A DNA stretch of 64,000 nucleotides from Candidatus Woesearchaeota archaeon. Lineage in GTDB: Archaea > Nanoarchaeota > Nanoarchaeia > Woesearchaeales > JAGVZT01. The stretch lies in the NCBI GenBank assembly GCA_017608295.1, contig JAFCGF010000010.1:1-64000 (forward strand), given 5' to 3'. Shown piece by piece: positions 26,978 through 35,437 of this stretch (positions are counted from its first letter, which is position 1; each line of letters begins with the position of its first letter). The translations under genes and the position numbers were made by a program. The notes beneath the pieces were generated by a model. That model saw nothing but the letters and a program-made list of their open reading frames with translations. It did not search any database and was not told the origin of the DNA.

Positions 26978-27508
26978 TCAGTCCTCCTTCTTCAGGGCCT
27001 CGAAGCCCTTCTTGGCTGCCTCCTGATTGAGCTGCACGAGCTTCGGGGAGAATTTACCCCCCATCTCGCGGCCGATGCCGTCCACGAGGTTCTGAATAGA
27101 GATTTCAGGGATGTAATTGAGGGCAGCCCCTGCCATTGCGGTATTGGGAATCGGCCGCCCAAGGACAGATAGTGCGATGTCAGTGGCATTGAGTGTGATG
27201 AAGCCTTCCTGCGGCTCCTTGATATTGAGCAGCACAGGCGTGTCCTCTTTCTTGCCCTCGAGGCAGGGCTCCATTGGCACAGTGGGGTCGATGATGATGA
27301 TAAGGTCAGGCCTGCGGATTGCACCCCGCATGAGGATACGCTCTTTATCGAAGCGGACGAAGCTCACGAGCGGCGCGCCGCGACGCTCAGCACCGTAGAG
27401 GGCGAAGTCCTGGATTTGGAAGCCAGCGAGATATGCCGCCCTCCCGATAAGCTGTGCGACGGTTTTTACACCCTGGCCGCCGCGACCATGAATCCTTATC
27501 TCTTTCAT
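26978..27508 (-). CDS. porG: Pyruvate:ferredoxin oxidoreductase, gamma subunit
   Basis: 176 aa from the ATG at 27508 (MKEIRIHGRGGQGVKT). An in-frame ATG at 27532 is rejected, because the TATA box at 27533-27544 overlaps it and places the transcript start close to 27508. GRGGQG and YGAERRGAP are diagnostic of the gamma domain, which contributes CoA binding. First gene of the porGDAB operon. Confidence 0.94.
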   Translation of the reverse strand: MKEIRIHGRGGQGVKTVAQLIGRAAYLAGFQIQDFALYGAERRGAPLVSFVRFDKERILMRGAIRRPDLIIIIDPTVPMEPCLEGKKEDTPVLLNIKEPQEGFITLNATDIALSVLGRPIPNTAMAGAALNYIPEISIQNLVDGIGREMGGKFSPKLVQLNQEAAKKGFEALKKED

Positions 27509-27532
27509 AGTAGTGTTGAAATCGTGTTCCAA

Positions 27533-27544
27533 GGATTTAAATGT
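27533..27544 (-). promoter_or_regulatory. TATA box of the porGDAB operon
   Basis: Minus strand ACATTTAAATCC, 25-36 nt upstream of the porG ATG at 27508. It decides between two in-frame starts. Confidence 0.5.
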
Positions 27545-27596
27545 AACGGAAATAAATCAACACCCCCCTATTAAATGGTCTTTCAAAATGGACTGC

Positions 27597-28670
27597 TCAT
27601 TCCAGTGATTGAGCTTGGACTGAAGTAAATGCCGCCACAGCAGCCACATCTTCTGCTGAGCACCCCCTTGAGAGGTCGTTCACAGGCTTCTTCAGGCCCT
27701 GCACAATGGGGCCAAGGGCTTCGGCATGGGCAAGGCGCTGGACGAGCTTATAAGCGATGTTCCCAGCATTGAGGTCAGGAAAAATAAATACGTTCACATT
27801 ACCTGCCACATCACTGCCTGGAAACTTGCGCTTGCCGATTTCAGGCACAATCGCCGCGTCCACCTGCATTTCTCCGTCGAGCTTCAGGTCGGGAGCGCGC
27901 TCTTTTGCTATTCGCACCGCCTCCTTCACCTTATCCACAAGGGGATGGCTCGCGCTCCCATGTGTCGAAAAAGAGAGCATGCCCACATAGGGCTCAAGGC
28001 CAAATGCCTTTGCGGTCTGTGCGCTCTCTATCGCAATCTCAGCGAGCTGTTCAGCTGTGGGATTAGGATTGACTGCGCAATCCCCGAAAACCTCTATACC
28101 CTCGGGAAGGCACATGAAGAACACGCTCGATACAATATGCACTCCTTCAGCAGTGCCAAGAAGCTCGAATGCAGGCTTCAGGGTGTGCCCTGTCGATGTC
28201 GTCGCTCCCGACACGATGCCGTCTATCTCGCCTTTCGCGAGGAGCATGGTGGCAAAGTACATCCTGCCGAAATACTGGGGATGATAATTTGGTGCGTCAA
28301 GGGGGTAGCCTACAGACGTAAACACAACCTTCGCTTTCTCAGAGGTCATGCCCTTATGCTTCCTCAACTCCACATATTCAGCCATGAATTCCTCAAAGCG
28401 AGGGTCTGTCTCATGATTCAGGATTGTAATGTTCTCTGACATCTCCACTCCGGCAGCTTCCATCGCAGCCTTCACGTCATCTTCCTTCCCAAGGAGAGTC
28501 ACATGCGACACCGTCTTCTCCTTGAGGGCAAACGCTGCTCCCCTGAGGATGCGCTCATCTGTTGCTTCGGGAAATGCGATATGCCTGGGATGGGCGGCTG
28601 CCCTCTTTTTCACATCATAAAGAAATCGCTCAGCGACAGTGTGTGCTTCAGTTATCTGTTCCTGGACCAT
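27597..28670 (-). CDS. pta: Phosphate acetyltransferase, short bacterial type
   Basis: 357 aa, the single-domain form without the N-terminal DRTGG region. Signatures are FPEATDERIL, GATTSTGHTLKPAF, the MLSFSTHGSA motif and FPDLNAGNIAYKL. It converts acetyl-CoA and phosphate to acetyl phosphate, supplying AckA. A GAGGTGAG lies 4-11 nt before the ATG, and a TATA box (GGTTTATATC) at 28701-28712 is shared in a divergent region with mnmA. Confidence 0.95.
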   Translation of the reverse strand: MVQEQITEAHTVAERFLYDVKKRAAAHPRHIAFPEATDERILRGAAFALKEKTVSHVTLLGKEDDVKAAMEAAGVEMSENITILNHETDPRFEEFMAEYVELRKHKGMTSEKAKVVFTSVGYPLDAPNYHPQYFGRMYFATMLLAKGEIDGIVSGATTSTGHTLKPAFELLGTAEGVHIVSSVFFMCLPEGIEVFGDCAVNPNPTAEQLAEIAIESAQTAKAFGLEPYVGMLSFSTHGSASHPLVDKVKEAVRIAKERAPDLKLDGEMQVDAAIVPEIGKRKFPGSDVAGNVNVFIFPDLNAGNIAYKLVQRLAHAEALGPIVQGLKKPVNDLSRGCSAEDVAAVAAFTSVQAQSLE

Positions 28671-28700
28671 ACTCTCACCTCGCTAATCCTAAAGCTCATA

Positions 28701-28743
28701 CTGATATAAACCTTTCCTCCATAACGACAACGATTAAAAAGCG
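28701..28743. promoter_or_regulatory. Divergent promoter region between pta and mnmA
   Basis: Leftward TATA at 28701-28712 (minus GGTTTATATCAG) for pta; rightward AT-rich box at 28731-28743 (CGATTAAAAAGCG) for mnmA, about 25 nt before its ATG at 28764. Confidence 0.45.
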
Positions 28744-28763
28744 CATATCCTTTCTCAGGAACC

Positions 28764-29882
28764 ATGAAGAAGATAGTCGTGGGCATGTCAGGCGGCGTGG
28801 ATTCGTCGATGAGCCTCGTGCTGCTCAAGCAGCAGGGATGGCAGCCTGTTGGTGTGAGCCTGAAGCTAGCTGTGTGGGAGGACGAGCAGAATGCTCTCCG
28901 CGAAAATGTGTGCTGCACAGATGAATCACTGGCAATCGCGAAGAGTGTGTGCAATTCACTTGACATCCCTCACCACATCTATGATGTCCAGGAAGAATTC
29001 CAGAGAGAGGTTATAGATTATTTCATCGCTGAGCATAAGGCAAACAGGACTCCCAATCCATGCGTCATGTGCAATCCACGGCTCAAGTTCGCCAAGCTCT
29101 TCGAGTTCGCCAGGAAGCATGGCATTGACCATATTGCCACAGGCCATTATGCGAGAATCCGACTGGATAAAGACAGTAACACATACCAGCTGCTGCGCGG
29201 CATCGACCACTCAAAAGACCAATCCTATGGATTATCATACCTCCCGCAGAAATGGTTCTCAAAAATTGTGTTCCCGCTTGGAGACATGAAAAAAGAAGAT
29301 GTTTTCCAGCTCGCAAAGAAACACGGGTTCGACACGTTCCTCAAGCGGAAAGAGAGCCAGGATTTGTGTTTTGTATCCAGCAAAGCGCTTAACCGCTTTC
29401 TCGAGAAGAAGGTTGGCATCTCACCAGGAGACATTGTGGACAGCGAAGGAAAAAAGGTAGGCAGCCACAAGGGCCTGCATTTCTACACTATTGGCCAGTC
29501 AAAGGGCATCGGCTCCCACATAAAGTACCACGTGATGGACTATAATATAGGGAAGAATCAGCTCATCGTCACTCCCGACGACACCCTCCTCCAAACCCGC
29601 AACGTAGCTCTCGGGCAGATGCATTATCTGTCTGGCAGTGCGCCGACTGAGCCTTTCGCAGTTGAAGCAAAGGTGCGCTATTCCAGCAGCCTAGGCAAGG
29701 CGATACTAACCCCGGCTGGCGGCAGAAACGACAGCACTGCGACCATCTCATTCGAGCAGCCCCAGAGCGCAGTGACACCGGGACAGTTCTGCGTATTCTA
29801 CCAGAAAGAAGTCTGTTTGGGCGCAGGCATTATCAGGAGTGCCCTCAAGAGCAGCATTCAGGCATTGCACTCAGAGCAGTAA
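28764..29882 (+). CDS. mnmA: tRNA-specific 2-thiouridylase, bacterial MnmA type
   Basis: 372 aa, full MnmA length. GMSGGVDSSM is the PP-loop ATP site. The catalytic Cys pair is in NPCVMCN (about 95-101) and DLCFVS (about 199-204), and ATGHYARI is conserved. It thiolates U34 of certain tRNAs. Most archaea use NcsA/Ctu-type enzymes, so this is probably an acquisition from bacteria. The 3' end overlaps the convergent TraB-like gene by 25 bp. Confidence 0.93.
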   Translation: MKKIVVGMSGGVDSSMSLVLLKQQGWQPVGVSLKLAVWEDEQNALRENVCCTDESLAIAKSVCNSLDIPHHIYDVQEEFQREVIDYFIAEHKANRTPNPCVMCNPRLKFAKLFEFARKHGIDHIATGHYARIRLDKDSNTYQLLRGIDHSKDQSYGLSYLPQKWFSKIVFPLGDMKKEDVFQLAKKHGFDTFLKRKESQDLCFVSSKALNRFLEKKVGISPGDIVDSEGKKVGSHKGLHFYTIGQSKGIGSHIKYHVMDYNIGKNQLIVTPDDTLLQTRNVALGQMHYLSGSAPTEPFAVEAKVRYSSSLGKAILTPAGGRNDSTATISFEQPQSAVTPGQFCVFYQKEVCLGAGIIRSALKSSIQALHSEQ

Positions 29883-30733
29883 AAGCTGATGAGGTCCCAG
29901 TCGAGAGTAAGGGGGACTGTTCTCCGTTCTCGCTGAATTATATTGCCGCCGAAAAACTGCTTCAGCCTATTGGGAGTGCGCATGTCCAGCACATACTTGT
30001 GGGGCGCATCAGCAAGCTTTTGGAGCGGGGTGATGCGCTGCATCTTGTTTCCTCTCTTCGGAGGGAAAATATGGTCCGCGCCGCACACATAGGCAATCCT
30101 CTTTGCGTCGAGGGCATTGAGTGCCATTGAGGTGTACTCGTTGCGAATTTTTATCCCAATATCTGATACGCTCAGCAGGTATTTCTGGATTGCCGCCTTC
30201 TCCTCCTCTGGAGTAAGGGACTTTTGCCTATAATAATTCTCAGCCCGCCTCACATCTTTTCCAGGGGCGCACTCAAGAATCTGTTTGGATGTGCCATAAG
30301 AGAAAAACGCATCAATCGTCTGCCTGAGGCACCGCGTCATCTCGAGATACGGCAGGGCAAGGGGATCCTCAGAAAGAATATCCTGCTGGTGGAGCGGGCA
30401 GAAAGGCTGCCAGTCAAGGTAGTAGAGCGGCAACTCGTTCTTCACTGCATACACTTCAGCGGTGCTTATACTGCAGTAAGTACTGAAGCCGAGCTGGCGA
30501 AGGTCCTCCTCGCAGAAGGGGCGCTCAAGCAATTCCTGTGTGATGTTCTCCTTTGTGAAATAGACAGACAGTGCTGCGTTCAGATCTTTTCCCATCTCAA
30601 GGGCGATGGCATCCGGCTGATAGGTATCAAGGACCTCGAGAGTACGTTCCAGGCTGTCCTCATCGTGGGCCTCGGCGAGGAAGAGCACGCTCTTCTCACC
30701 ATCCGGAATCTCGAGCAGCCGGTTCAGGCTCAT
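29858..30733 (-). CDS. TraB/Tiki-like domain protein
   Basis: 291 aa. The start LFLAEAHDEDSL and PDAIALEMGKDLN resemble the GTxH...P-D-x-V-x-x-E-x motif of the TraB/GumN/EreA group. A late VCGADHIFPP resembles the conserved GxGH element. The middle is helical and unassigned. The family is linked to peptide or esterase-like chemistry; no activity can be claimed here. It begins directly after the stop of the HAD gene (TAA then ATG), so the two form an operon. Confidence 0.45.
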   Translation of the reverse strand: MSLNRLLEIPDGEKSVLFLAEAHDEDSLERTLEVLDTYQPDAIALEMGKDLNAALSVYFTKENITQELLERPFCEEDLRQLGFSTYCSISTAEVYAVKNELPLYYLDWQPFCPLHQQDILSEDPLALPYLEMTRCLRQTIDAFFSYGTSKQILECAPGKDVRRAENYYRQKSLTPEEEKAAIQKYLLSVSDIGIKIRNEYTSMALNALDAKRIAYVCGADHIFPPKRGNKMQRITPLQKLADAPHKYVLDMRTPNRLKQFFGGNIIQRERRTVPLTLDWDLISFYCSECNA

Positions 30734-31885
30734 TTACAGCACCTCGGGAAAATACTTCGCGAGCAGCCCCGATAGCGGCTCAAGGGATTCGCACCTGAAG
30801 GTGTAGAGGCCGGCATCGTCTTTCATCACAATTCCGTTGTCGACAACTTCCACTGGATTTCCGCACTCTGAAGGAAAATTGTCCTCCCCGTCCAGGGACC
30901 AGGTGACAAAGGGAATCCAGGCGGTGTGCATCCCGTGCTCTCGCGCAGGGTGCAAATCCCCATCATAATCATTGCCAATCATTATAGCGTTCTCTGCTGG
31001 AATTCCGCCAAGCAATTCTGCATAATCTGCCGCTGTTTTAACGGATGTGACTCGAACATTCTCTGGCGGAATCCATTGATGGACTCCACTGCGGAAGAAC
31101 TTCCTGCGCTGGATATTGTACTGGCTGTAATGCGGGCGGTCATGATGAATCGGCTCTCCGCGTGTGAGCAGGCACATCTTCACATCCCTATCAGCAAGCG
31201 CGGTAAGCGTTTCCTTCGCATGAGGCATTAGCTGGTCAGAGATGTTGTACACAGTGCTTCCGATTCTTGCAGCAGTCCTGGCCTGTTCCCACTCAGGCAC
31301 CACTCCAAGGAGCTCGCACATCCCCACATACGCCAGCTCACAAGCCTGGGGAAATATCTGATGGTCAAATGGGCTTCCCTCTTCCATGAGCCCTGCAAAA
31401 TTCTGAATGTTCTCAAGGTGAAGCACCTGCGCCATAACTGAAAGGGCAAGGGCAGGCACATACTCTTTATGCGCATTTGAAAAGGCATCAAGCGTGAGCC
31501 CGAGGAGCGCATTTGGCGGAGTAACAATCATCCCATCAGAGACCTGGGTAATCCGCTCAAGCACATCCTTGTGCTCACGGCCATCATATAGTAAGGTGAT
31601 GGTATCCACAAAGTGAGTTATAGCATCAGGAGCATCAGGGTCATCATCCAACCGTTGCTTAAGAGTCTCTGCAAAGGCGTTCGTGAAAATTCCTTCAGAA
31701 TAAATCTTGTTTTGAATCTTCTTCGCAAGAGCTACAGTATCATCTGCTGCCCTACCAAGCTGAGGTGAAAAGGCCTCGCTCATCCACACCATGAAGTCTG
31801 CTACTGTGCGGGCATAGTACTGCCTGCAGGGAATAAGGGTATCGTCAAGGTCAAACACCACCGCCTCGAGGCCAGAGCTAGCCAT
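30734..31885 (-). CDS. HAD-superfamily hydrolase
   Basis: 383 aa from the ATG at 31885. The in-frame ATG at 31924 lies upstream of the TATA box (31906-31920), so it is rejected. Motif I is FDLDDTLIP, motif II the Thr in LLTRGEP, and motif IV GNDYDGDLHPA. A long insertion after motif I forms a cap domain. Probably a phosphatase of unknown substrate, co-transcribed with the TraB-like gene. Confidence 0.82.
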   Translation of the reverse strand: MASSGLEAVVFDLDDTLIPCRQYYARTVADFMVWMSEAFSPQLGRAADDTVALAKKIQNKIYSEGIFTNAFAETLKQRLDDDPDAPDAITHFVDTITLLYDGREHKDVLERITQVSDGMIVTPPNALLGLTLDAFSNAHKEYVPALALSVMAQVLHLENIQNFAGLMEEGSPFDHQIFPQACELAYVGMCELLGVVPEWEQARTAARIGSTVYNISDQLMPHAKETLTALADRDVKMCLLTRGEPIHHDRPHYSQYNIQRRKFFRSGVHQWIPPENVRVTSVKTAADYAELLGGIPAENAIMIGNDYDGDLHPAREHGMHTAWIPFVTWSLDGEDNFPSECGNPVEVVDNGIVMKDDAGLYTFRCESLEPLSGLLAKYFPEVL

Positions 31886-31905
31886 ATCCTTGGTGAACTC
31901 GCTTT

Positions 31906-31979
31906 CTTTTAAATATATTGTCATTTAAAAGTAGTCTATTTTTTCACAATTCATGCACTGACAGGAGAGTATATATAGC
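31906..31979. promoter_or_regulatory. Divergent TATA boxes (HAD gene and coiled-coil gene)
   Basis: Leftward: minus CAATATATTTAAAAG at 31906-31920, about 28 nt before the ATG at 31885. Rightward: GTATATATAGC at 31969-31979, about 26 nt before the ATG at 32000. Both predict leaderless transcripts. Confidence 0.6.
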
Positions 31980-31999
31980 ACCACACTAGATTTGCACCC

Positions 32000-32650
32000 A
32001 TGCTTATCTCATCAAAGAGTCACACTGCAGCGCTCGAGCAGCTCAGGGAACAATTGGAGAAGCACCTCACCGAGCAGTCTGAGCGCATCTCAAAGTTCGA
32101 GGAGCAGAACAAAGAAACCATCGCATCTCTTACGAGTGAGATTACCGCGATACGGAAGCACCTCTCTGGATTGGAGAAGCAGCAGCTCAACGTGATGAGG
32201 CCCCTGCAGGACGAGCTCGAGCGCGTCGAGCGCCTGGGAAATAAATTGGAGAGGACTATCAACTCATTCCAGGTGCTGCGCGACAAGGCCTCGACAAAGC
32301 TTCTTGAGGAAACGAAGCGCGAGATAACCACGCAGCTCGCCTCTCTCACTGAATCGACAGCAGACTATAAACGGGTCTCAGCTGAGCTCAAGACTCTCCG
32401 CGCACAGCTTGACCTCACCACCCAGAAGCTCAACCGCTTCAATGAGCAGAAGGCGAAGAAGATGGATACAACCAGCTTCACCCGCGAGCTCGCGAAGCGC
32501 GAGAAGGAAGCGATGCAGTTGGTGCGCGAGAACGAGCGCCTTAAGGGCATGATAGGGCGTGAAAGGAGAAGAAGGCCGTCGAACAGGCCGAGGCATCGCA
32601 ACAGGCCGCGCCAGAAGCCACCTGACCACACACCCAAGCAAAAAGCTTAA
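32000..32650 (+). CDS. Coiled-coil protein with Arg/Pro-rich basic tail, unknown
   Basis: 216 aa. Residues 8-185 have long heptad patterns rich in Leu, Glu, Lys and Gln (ALEQLREQLEKHL, DELERVERLGNKLERTI). Residues 186-216 are highly basic and Pro-rich (RERRRRPSNRPRHRNRPRQ), suited to nucleic-acid or membrane contact. No transmembrane segment. Function not recognised; strong TATA box upstream. Confidence 0.7.
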   Translation: MLISSKSHTAALEQLREQLEKHLTEQSERISKFEEQNKETIASLTSEITAIRKHLSGLEKQQLNVMRPLQDELERVERLGNKLERTINSFQVLRDKASTKLLEETKREITTQLASLTESTADYKRVSAELKTLRAQLDLTTQKLNRFNEQKAKKMDTTSFTRELAKREKEAMQLVRENERLKGMIGRERRRRPSNRPRHRNRPRQKPPDHTPKQKA

Positions 32651-32675
32651 GATTCTTTCACCCTCCTTCACACAG

Positions 32676-33368
32676 ATGGATATTCTGGGACCTGCGGCAT
32701 GCCTCTCAAAAAAATGCTTCTGTGAAGCTCTTAGAGATGGGCCGCTGATGCAGCCCGTGAATACCATCACCTCAATTCCTATCGTACTGGTTGGGCTGTA
32801 TCTCCTGTTCAGCGTGTGGAAATACAGGGAAACACTCTCACACAGGATGCGCGGAAGCGCAGTGCTCTACGGCACCATCCTCGGGCTGTCAGCAGTTATT
32901 GCCGGACTTGGCAGCATCTACCTGCATGCGAAGTTCACTTTTCTCGGGCAGTGGATAGACCTCCTGGGCATGTATCTCGCAATCCTTGCGCTCCTGGTCC
33001 ACAACATCACCCGGCTAAGGGACAGGACATTCAGAGAGGGCATGGGCATGTACATCATCCTGGTTTTGCTCAGCGCGATATTCCTTTATGCGGTTCAACC
33101 CCTAAGGAGGCACCTGTTCGTGTTGCTCGCAGCCATCACTTTAGTCCTGGAAATAATCGTGATTCGGGTGAAAAAGCCTAAGATGGGGTTCACCAACGGC
33201 CGCATGCTCCTGGGCTCATTTGTGCTGATGTCTGTCGTGTGGATACTTGACAACACGCATCTGGTGTGCTGGCCTGAGAGCCTTTTTCAGCTGCACGCGA
33301 TATGGCATTTCTTCGCAGCACTAGTGGTACTCCTGGTATTCTCTTATCACACGTCAGAAGAGCAATAG
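32676..33368 (+). CDS. Ceramidase/CREST-superfamily-like membrane protein
   Basis: 230 aa, about seven hydrophobic segments. The conserved layout of the alkaline ceramidase/CREST group is visible: CFCEALRDGPLMQPVNT near the start, GLGSIYLHAKF...QWIDLLGMY in the middle and LHAIWHFF near the end, which supplies the His/Asp set that binds zinc in that family. The ATG at 32676 is used because it gives a start just before this signature; the upstream GTG lies inside the coiled-coil gene. Substrate unknown, since archaea are not known to make ceramides. Confidence 0.7.
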   Translation: MDILGPAACLSKKCFCEALRDGPLMQPVNTITSIPIVLVGLYLLFSVWKYRETLSHRMRGSAVLYGTILGLSAVIAGLGSIYLHAKFTFLGQWIDLLGMYLAILALLVHNITRLRDRTFREGMGMYIILVLLSAIFLYAVQPLRRHLFVLLAAITLVLEIIVIRVKKPKMGFTNGRMLLGSFVLMSVVWILDNTHLVCWPESLFQLHAIWHFFAALVVLLVFSYHTSEEQ

Positions 33369-33377
33369 CACGTATCC

Positions 33378-33839
33378 TCAGTCAAAGAAGACAACAGAAT
33401 AGTCCTTGAACTCCATGTCTTCATAGACAAACTTCGCAGAGAACTTCTTTCCCTCATTGAGCCATTCGAGGAATATCCTGTCCCCTTCCCAGAGGTTAAG
33501 CGACTGTATCTTGTTATCGTCGACCCATTCGAGGTTTCCCTCGTTGCATTCTTTCAATTCGCCCTCGAATTCAGTCGCGGTGAACAAAATAGTATATTCG
33601 CCGTCAAAGCCCTCAAAGGGAGGAAAGGTCAGGAAGCCCCGCAACTGCGGATTCTTTATCCGCAAACCGCTTTCCTCGAAAACCTCGCGGACAACACATT
33701 CCTCAGGACTCTCCCCCGACTCCATGCCGCCGCCAAGGCCAATCCATTTGCCGGAATTGATATCCTTCTCCTTCTTCACGCGGTGGAGCATCAATGTCTT
33801 TCCATCGCGCTTGACATAACAAAGAGTGGTGAGTCTCAT
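33378..33839 (-). CDS. NUDIX hydrolase, MutT/8-oxo-dGTPase-like
   Basis: 153 aa from MRLTTLCYVKRDG (ATG at 33839); an upstream in-frame ATG at 33881 adds 14 poorly conserved residues. The Nudix box is complete: GGGMESGESPEECVVREVFEESGL region, matching Gx5Ex7REUxEExGU. WIGLGGG precedes it. Hydrolyses nucleoside diphosphate-linked compounds, possibly oxidised dNTPs. Confidence 0.85.
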   Translation of the reverse strand: MRLTTLCYVKRDGKTLMLHRVKKEKDINSGKWIGLGGGMESGESPEECVVREVFEESGLRIKNPQLRGFLTFPPFEGFDGEYTILFTATEFEGELKECNEGNLEWVDDNKIQSLNLWEGDRIFLEWLNEGKKFSAKFVYEDMEFKDYSVVFFD

Positions 33840-33934
33840 AGGGGAGAAAAACACTACGCTCTTGATAATCCTTTTGGTCACCTGACTTTCTTGTCACACT
33901 TACTTCCAAAAAAGATTTATCTCCATAAAACAAT

Positions 33935-33943
33935 CCTATATAC
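33935..33943 (+). promoter_or_regulatory. TATA box of the Gly/Ser-rich protein gene
   Basis: CCTATATAC, about 27 nt before the ATG at 33966, with an AAGGTG element between them. Confidence 0.5.
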
Positions 33944-33965
33944 AACAAGACAAAGGTGTCACACA

Positions 33966-34619
33966 ATGGGAAAAGGCTCATCAAGTGGCGGATCAGCAGG
34001 CAAGGCATCTGCAGGGAGCGGAATAGGTTACTCTGCAAAAGGTATGGGCTCAGGAAAAGGAGGCAAAGGTGGAGGGGCTCCCATAGGATCTCCTGGCCTA
34101 AGTAAAATGTACAGTGCCCGCAGCCCTGGCATTGAAGGAAAGCTGGGGTCAAGCCATTCTGATTCAAGTCCCAGACAGAGCAAATATGACATTGCACAAA
34201 TCTATTCAAAACTCTCCGGAGTCAAAAAAGGAGATTATTCACCAATGAACCAGATGTATATCTCCCTGGCGGGTGGAAAAAAGAGTGATTCAAAATACGC
34301 TCCCCTTCAGCAGAACACGCCACGAGGGAAATCTCAGAGTTCTCAGAGTTCGAAAAAATCAAAGAACATCGAAACACTCATCCAAAAGGCGCTTAAAGGC
34401 AAAACAGGAAAATCAATTTCAAGAATGGAATTGAAGAAAACGCTGGAGAATATCCAATCAGAAAAACGGGGTTACCAGTGGCTGGGTAATGGAGAATATC
34501 AACCTGTCATGCCGTCCACGGCGAAATTCATGGCAGAGGTAATTAAAGAAGCCTCTGATGAAAAATTCCTCTGCCCAGCGTGCCTCTTTGGATGGGGCGT
34601 GCATATCTGCGGCAGGTAA
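33966..34619 (+). CDS. Gly/Ser/Lys-rich low-complexity protein with C-terminal CPxC motif, unknown
   Basis: 217 aa from the ATG at 33966; longer in-frame extensions start upstream of the promoter. Residues 1-50 are almost only Gly, Ser, Ala and Lys (GSGKGGKGGG). Residues 50-135 are polar and disordered-looking. Residues 138-205 form a helical domain (IETLIQKALKGKTGKSISRMELKKTL). The end has CPACLFGWGVHIC, a possible metal site. Not recognised; the low-complexity N-terminus suggests a flexible or phase-separating protein, an inference. Confidence 0.65.
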   Translation: MGKGSSSGGSAGKASAGSGIGYSAKGMGSGKGGKGGGAPIGSPGLSKMYSARSPGIEGKLGSSHSDSSPRQSKYDIAQIYSKLSGVKKGDYSPMNQMYISLAGGKKSDSKYAPLQQNTPRGKSQSSQSSKKSKNIETLIQKALKGKTGKSISRMELKKTLENIQSEKRGYQWLGNGEYQPVMPSTAKFMAEVIKEASDEKFLCPACLFGWGVHICGR

Positions 34620-34622
34620 GTC

Positions 34623-34814
34623 CTACGTATGAATCTGCACGAACTTGGCGAAGCTCCTGTCATAGGTCCGCTCGACATCATTAGGGAAGCAGCAGGCCGG
34701 CAATTGGTCCATGCTCAGGTGATAGTGCAGGCAGTCACAGCACTTCCCCTTCTTGGAGCAGCCGGAATAAGTACAGTTGCACCTATCCAGGTTCTTCTGG
34801 ATATCACATTCCAT
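34623..34814 (-). CDS. Small Cys-rich protein (DUF6485-like)
   Basis: 63 aa from the ATG at 34814 (MECDIQKNLDRCNC); a TTG two codons earlier is less likely. It has eight or more Cys in CNCTYSGCSKKGKCCDCLHYH and a later ACCF, followed by TYDRSFAKFV. This matches a conserved small family found in bacteria and archaea (DUF6485), probably zinc- or iron-binding. It starts 3 nt after the stop of the upstream exported protein, so they form an operon. Confidence 0.7.
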   Translation of the reverse strand: MECDIQKNLDRCNCTYSGCSKKGKCCDCLHYHLSMDQLPACCFPNDVERTYDRSFAKFVQIHT

Positions 34815-34816
34815 GT

Positions 34817-35398
34817 TCAATCATCCATGAACTCTTCCAGTATATCAGATATGTCAACATCAGAGCGGGGCTCCCACCTGCCCTCGCAGTTCTCAGCGAG
34901 AGTGTTGAATTCATCCTTGCCGAACACTCCTGTCTGGAGCTTTTTCTTTCCAGTGAGAGCCTGATAGAATCCCGCAGTGCCTTTCTGGTAATCATAATTG
35001 ATGACGACCTGCATATTGTCGAATTCGCCGGGTTGGAGAGTGCAGACCTGCATCTCTTCCCTATTCCCGACCATCAGCGCAACCCCGTCGATTGTGCCAT
35101 CATCTGTGAGGTCAGCATCCACGAACACTACGCCAGCCACCTGCTTGAGCCCTATACGCTCAAGGCCATAGCCCATCATTCCGTCCCGGGTCATCATGAA
35201 GCTCATCTGGAAGTGAGGATAGTGCAGCATATGCATGCCGTCCTCAGGTAGGTTCTCAGCAAGATATTCAATGCGCTCAGTGTGCGGAGGCAGAGGCTCC
35301 TTTGCCTCGCCTACAGCAGTGAGAGCGAGTGCCCCTCCTGCAAGAGCCAGTGCGATGCTTCCAACAGTTCTCAGTGTTTTTGCCTTGTATGTGTCCAT
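34817..35398 (-). CDS. Exported protein of unknown function
   Basis: 193 aa from MDTYKAKTLRTVG (ATG at 35398); the upstream extension runs into the tRNA gene and is rejected. Residues 8-32 form a signal peptide or N-terminal anchor (SIALALAGGALALTAVGEA). The mature part is acidic with a Met/His-rich stretch (HMLHYPHFQMSFMMTRDGMMGYG) and two Cys. No family recognised. Confidence 0.65.
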   Translation of the reverse strand: MDTYKAKTLRTVGSIALALAGGALALTAVGEAKEPLPPHTERIEYLAENLPEDGMHMLHYPHFQMSFMMTRDGMMGYGLERIGLKQVAGVVFVDADLTDDGTIDGVALMVGNREEMQVCTLQPGEFDNMQVVINYDYQKGTAGFYQALTGKKKLQTGVFGKDEFNTLAENCEGRWEPRSDVDISDILEEFMDD

Positions 35399-35437
35399 TG
35401 TTTTCCCCCAGTTGTTCTCGCTAATCTTGCGACGCGA

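Noticed and set aside
32559..32675. GTG start for the ceramidase-like gene
   Set aside because: The added residues overlap the Arg/Pro-rich end of the coiled-coil gene and lack conservation-type hydrophobic pattern.
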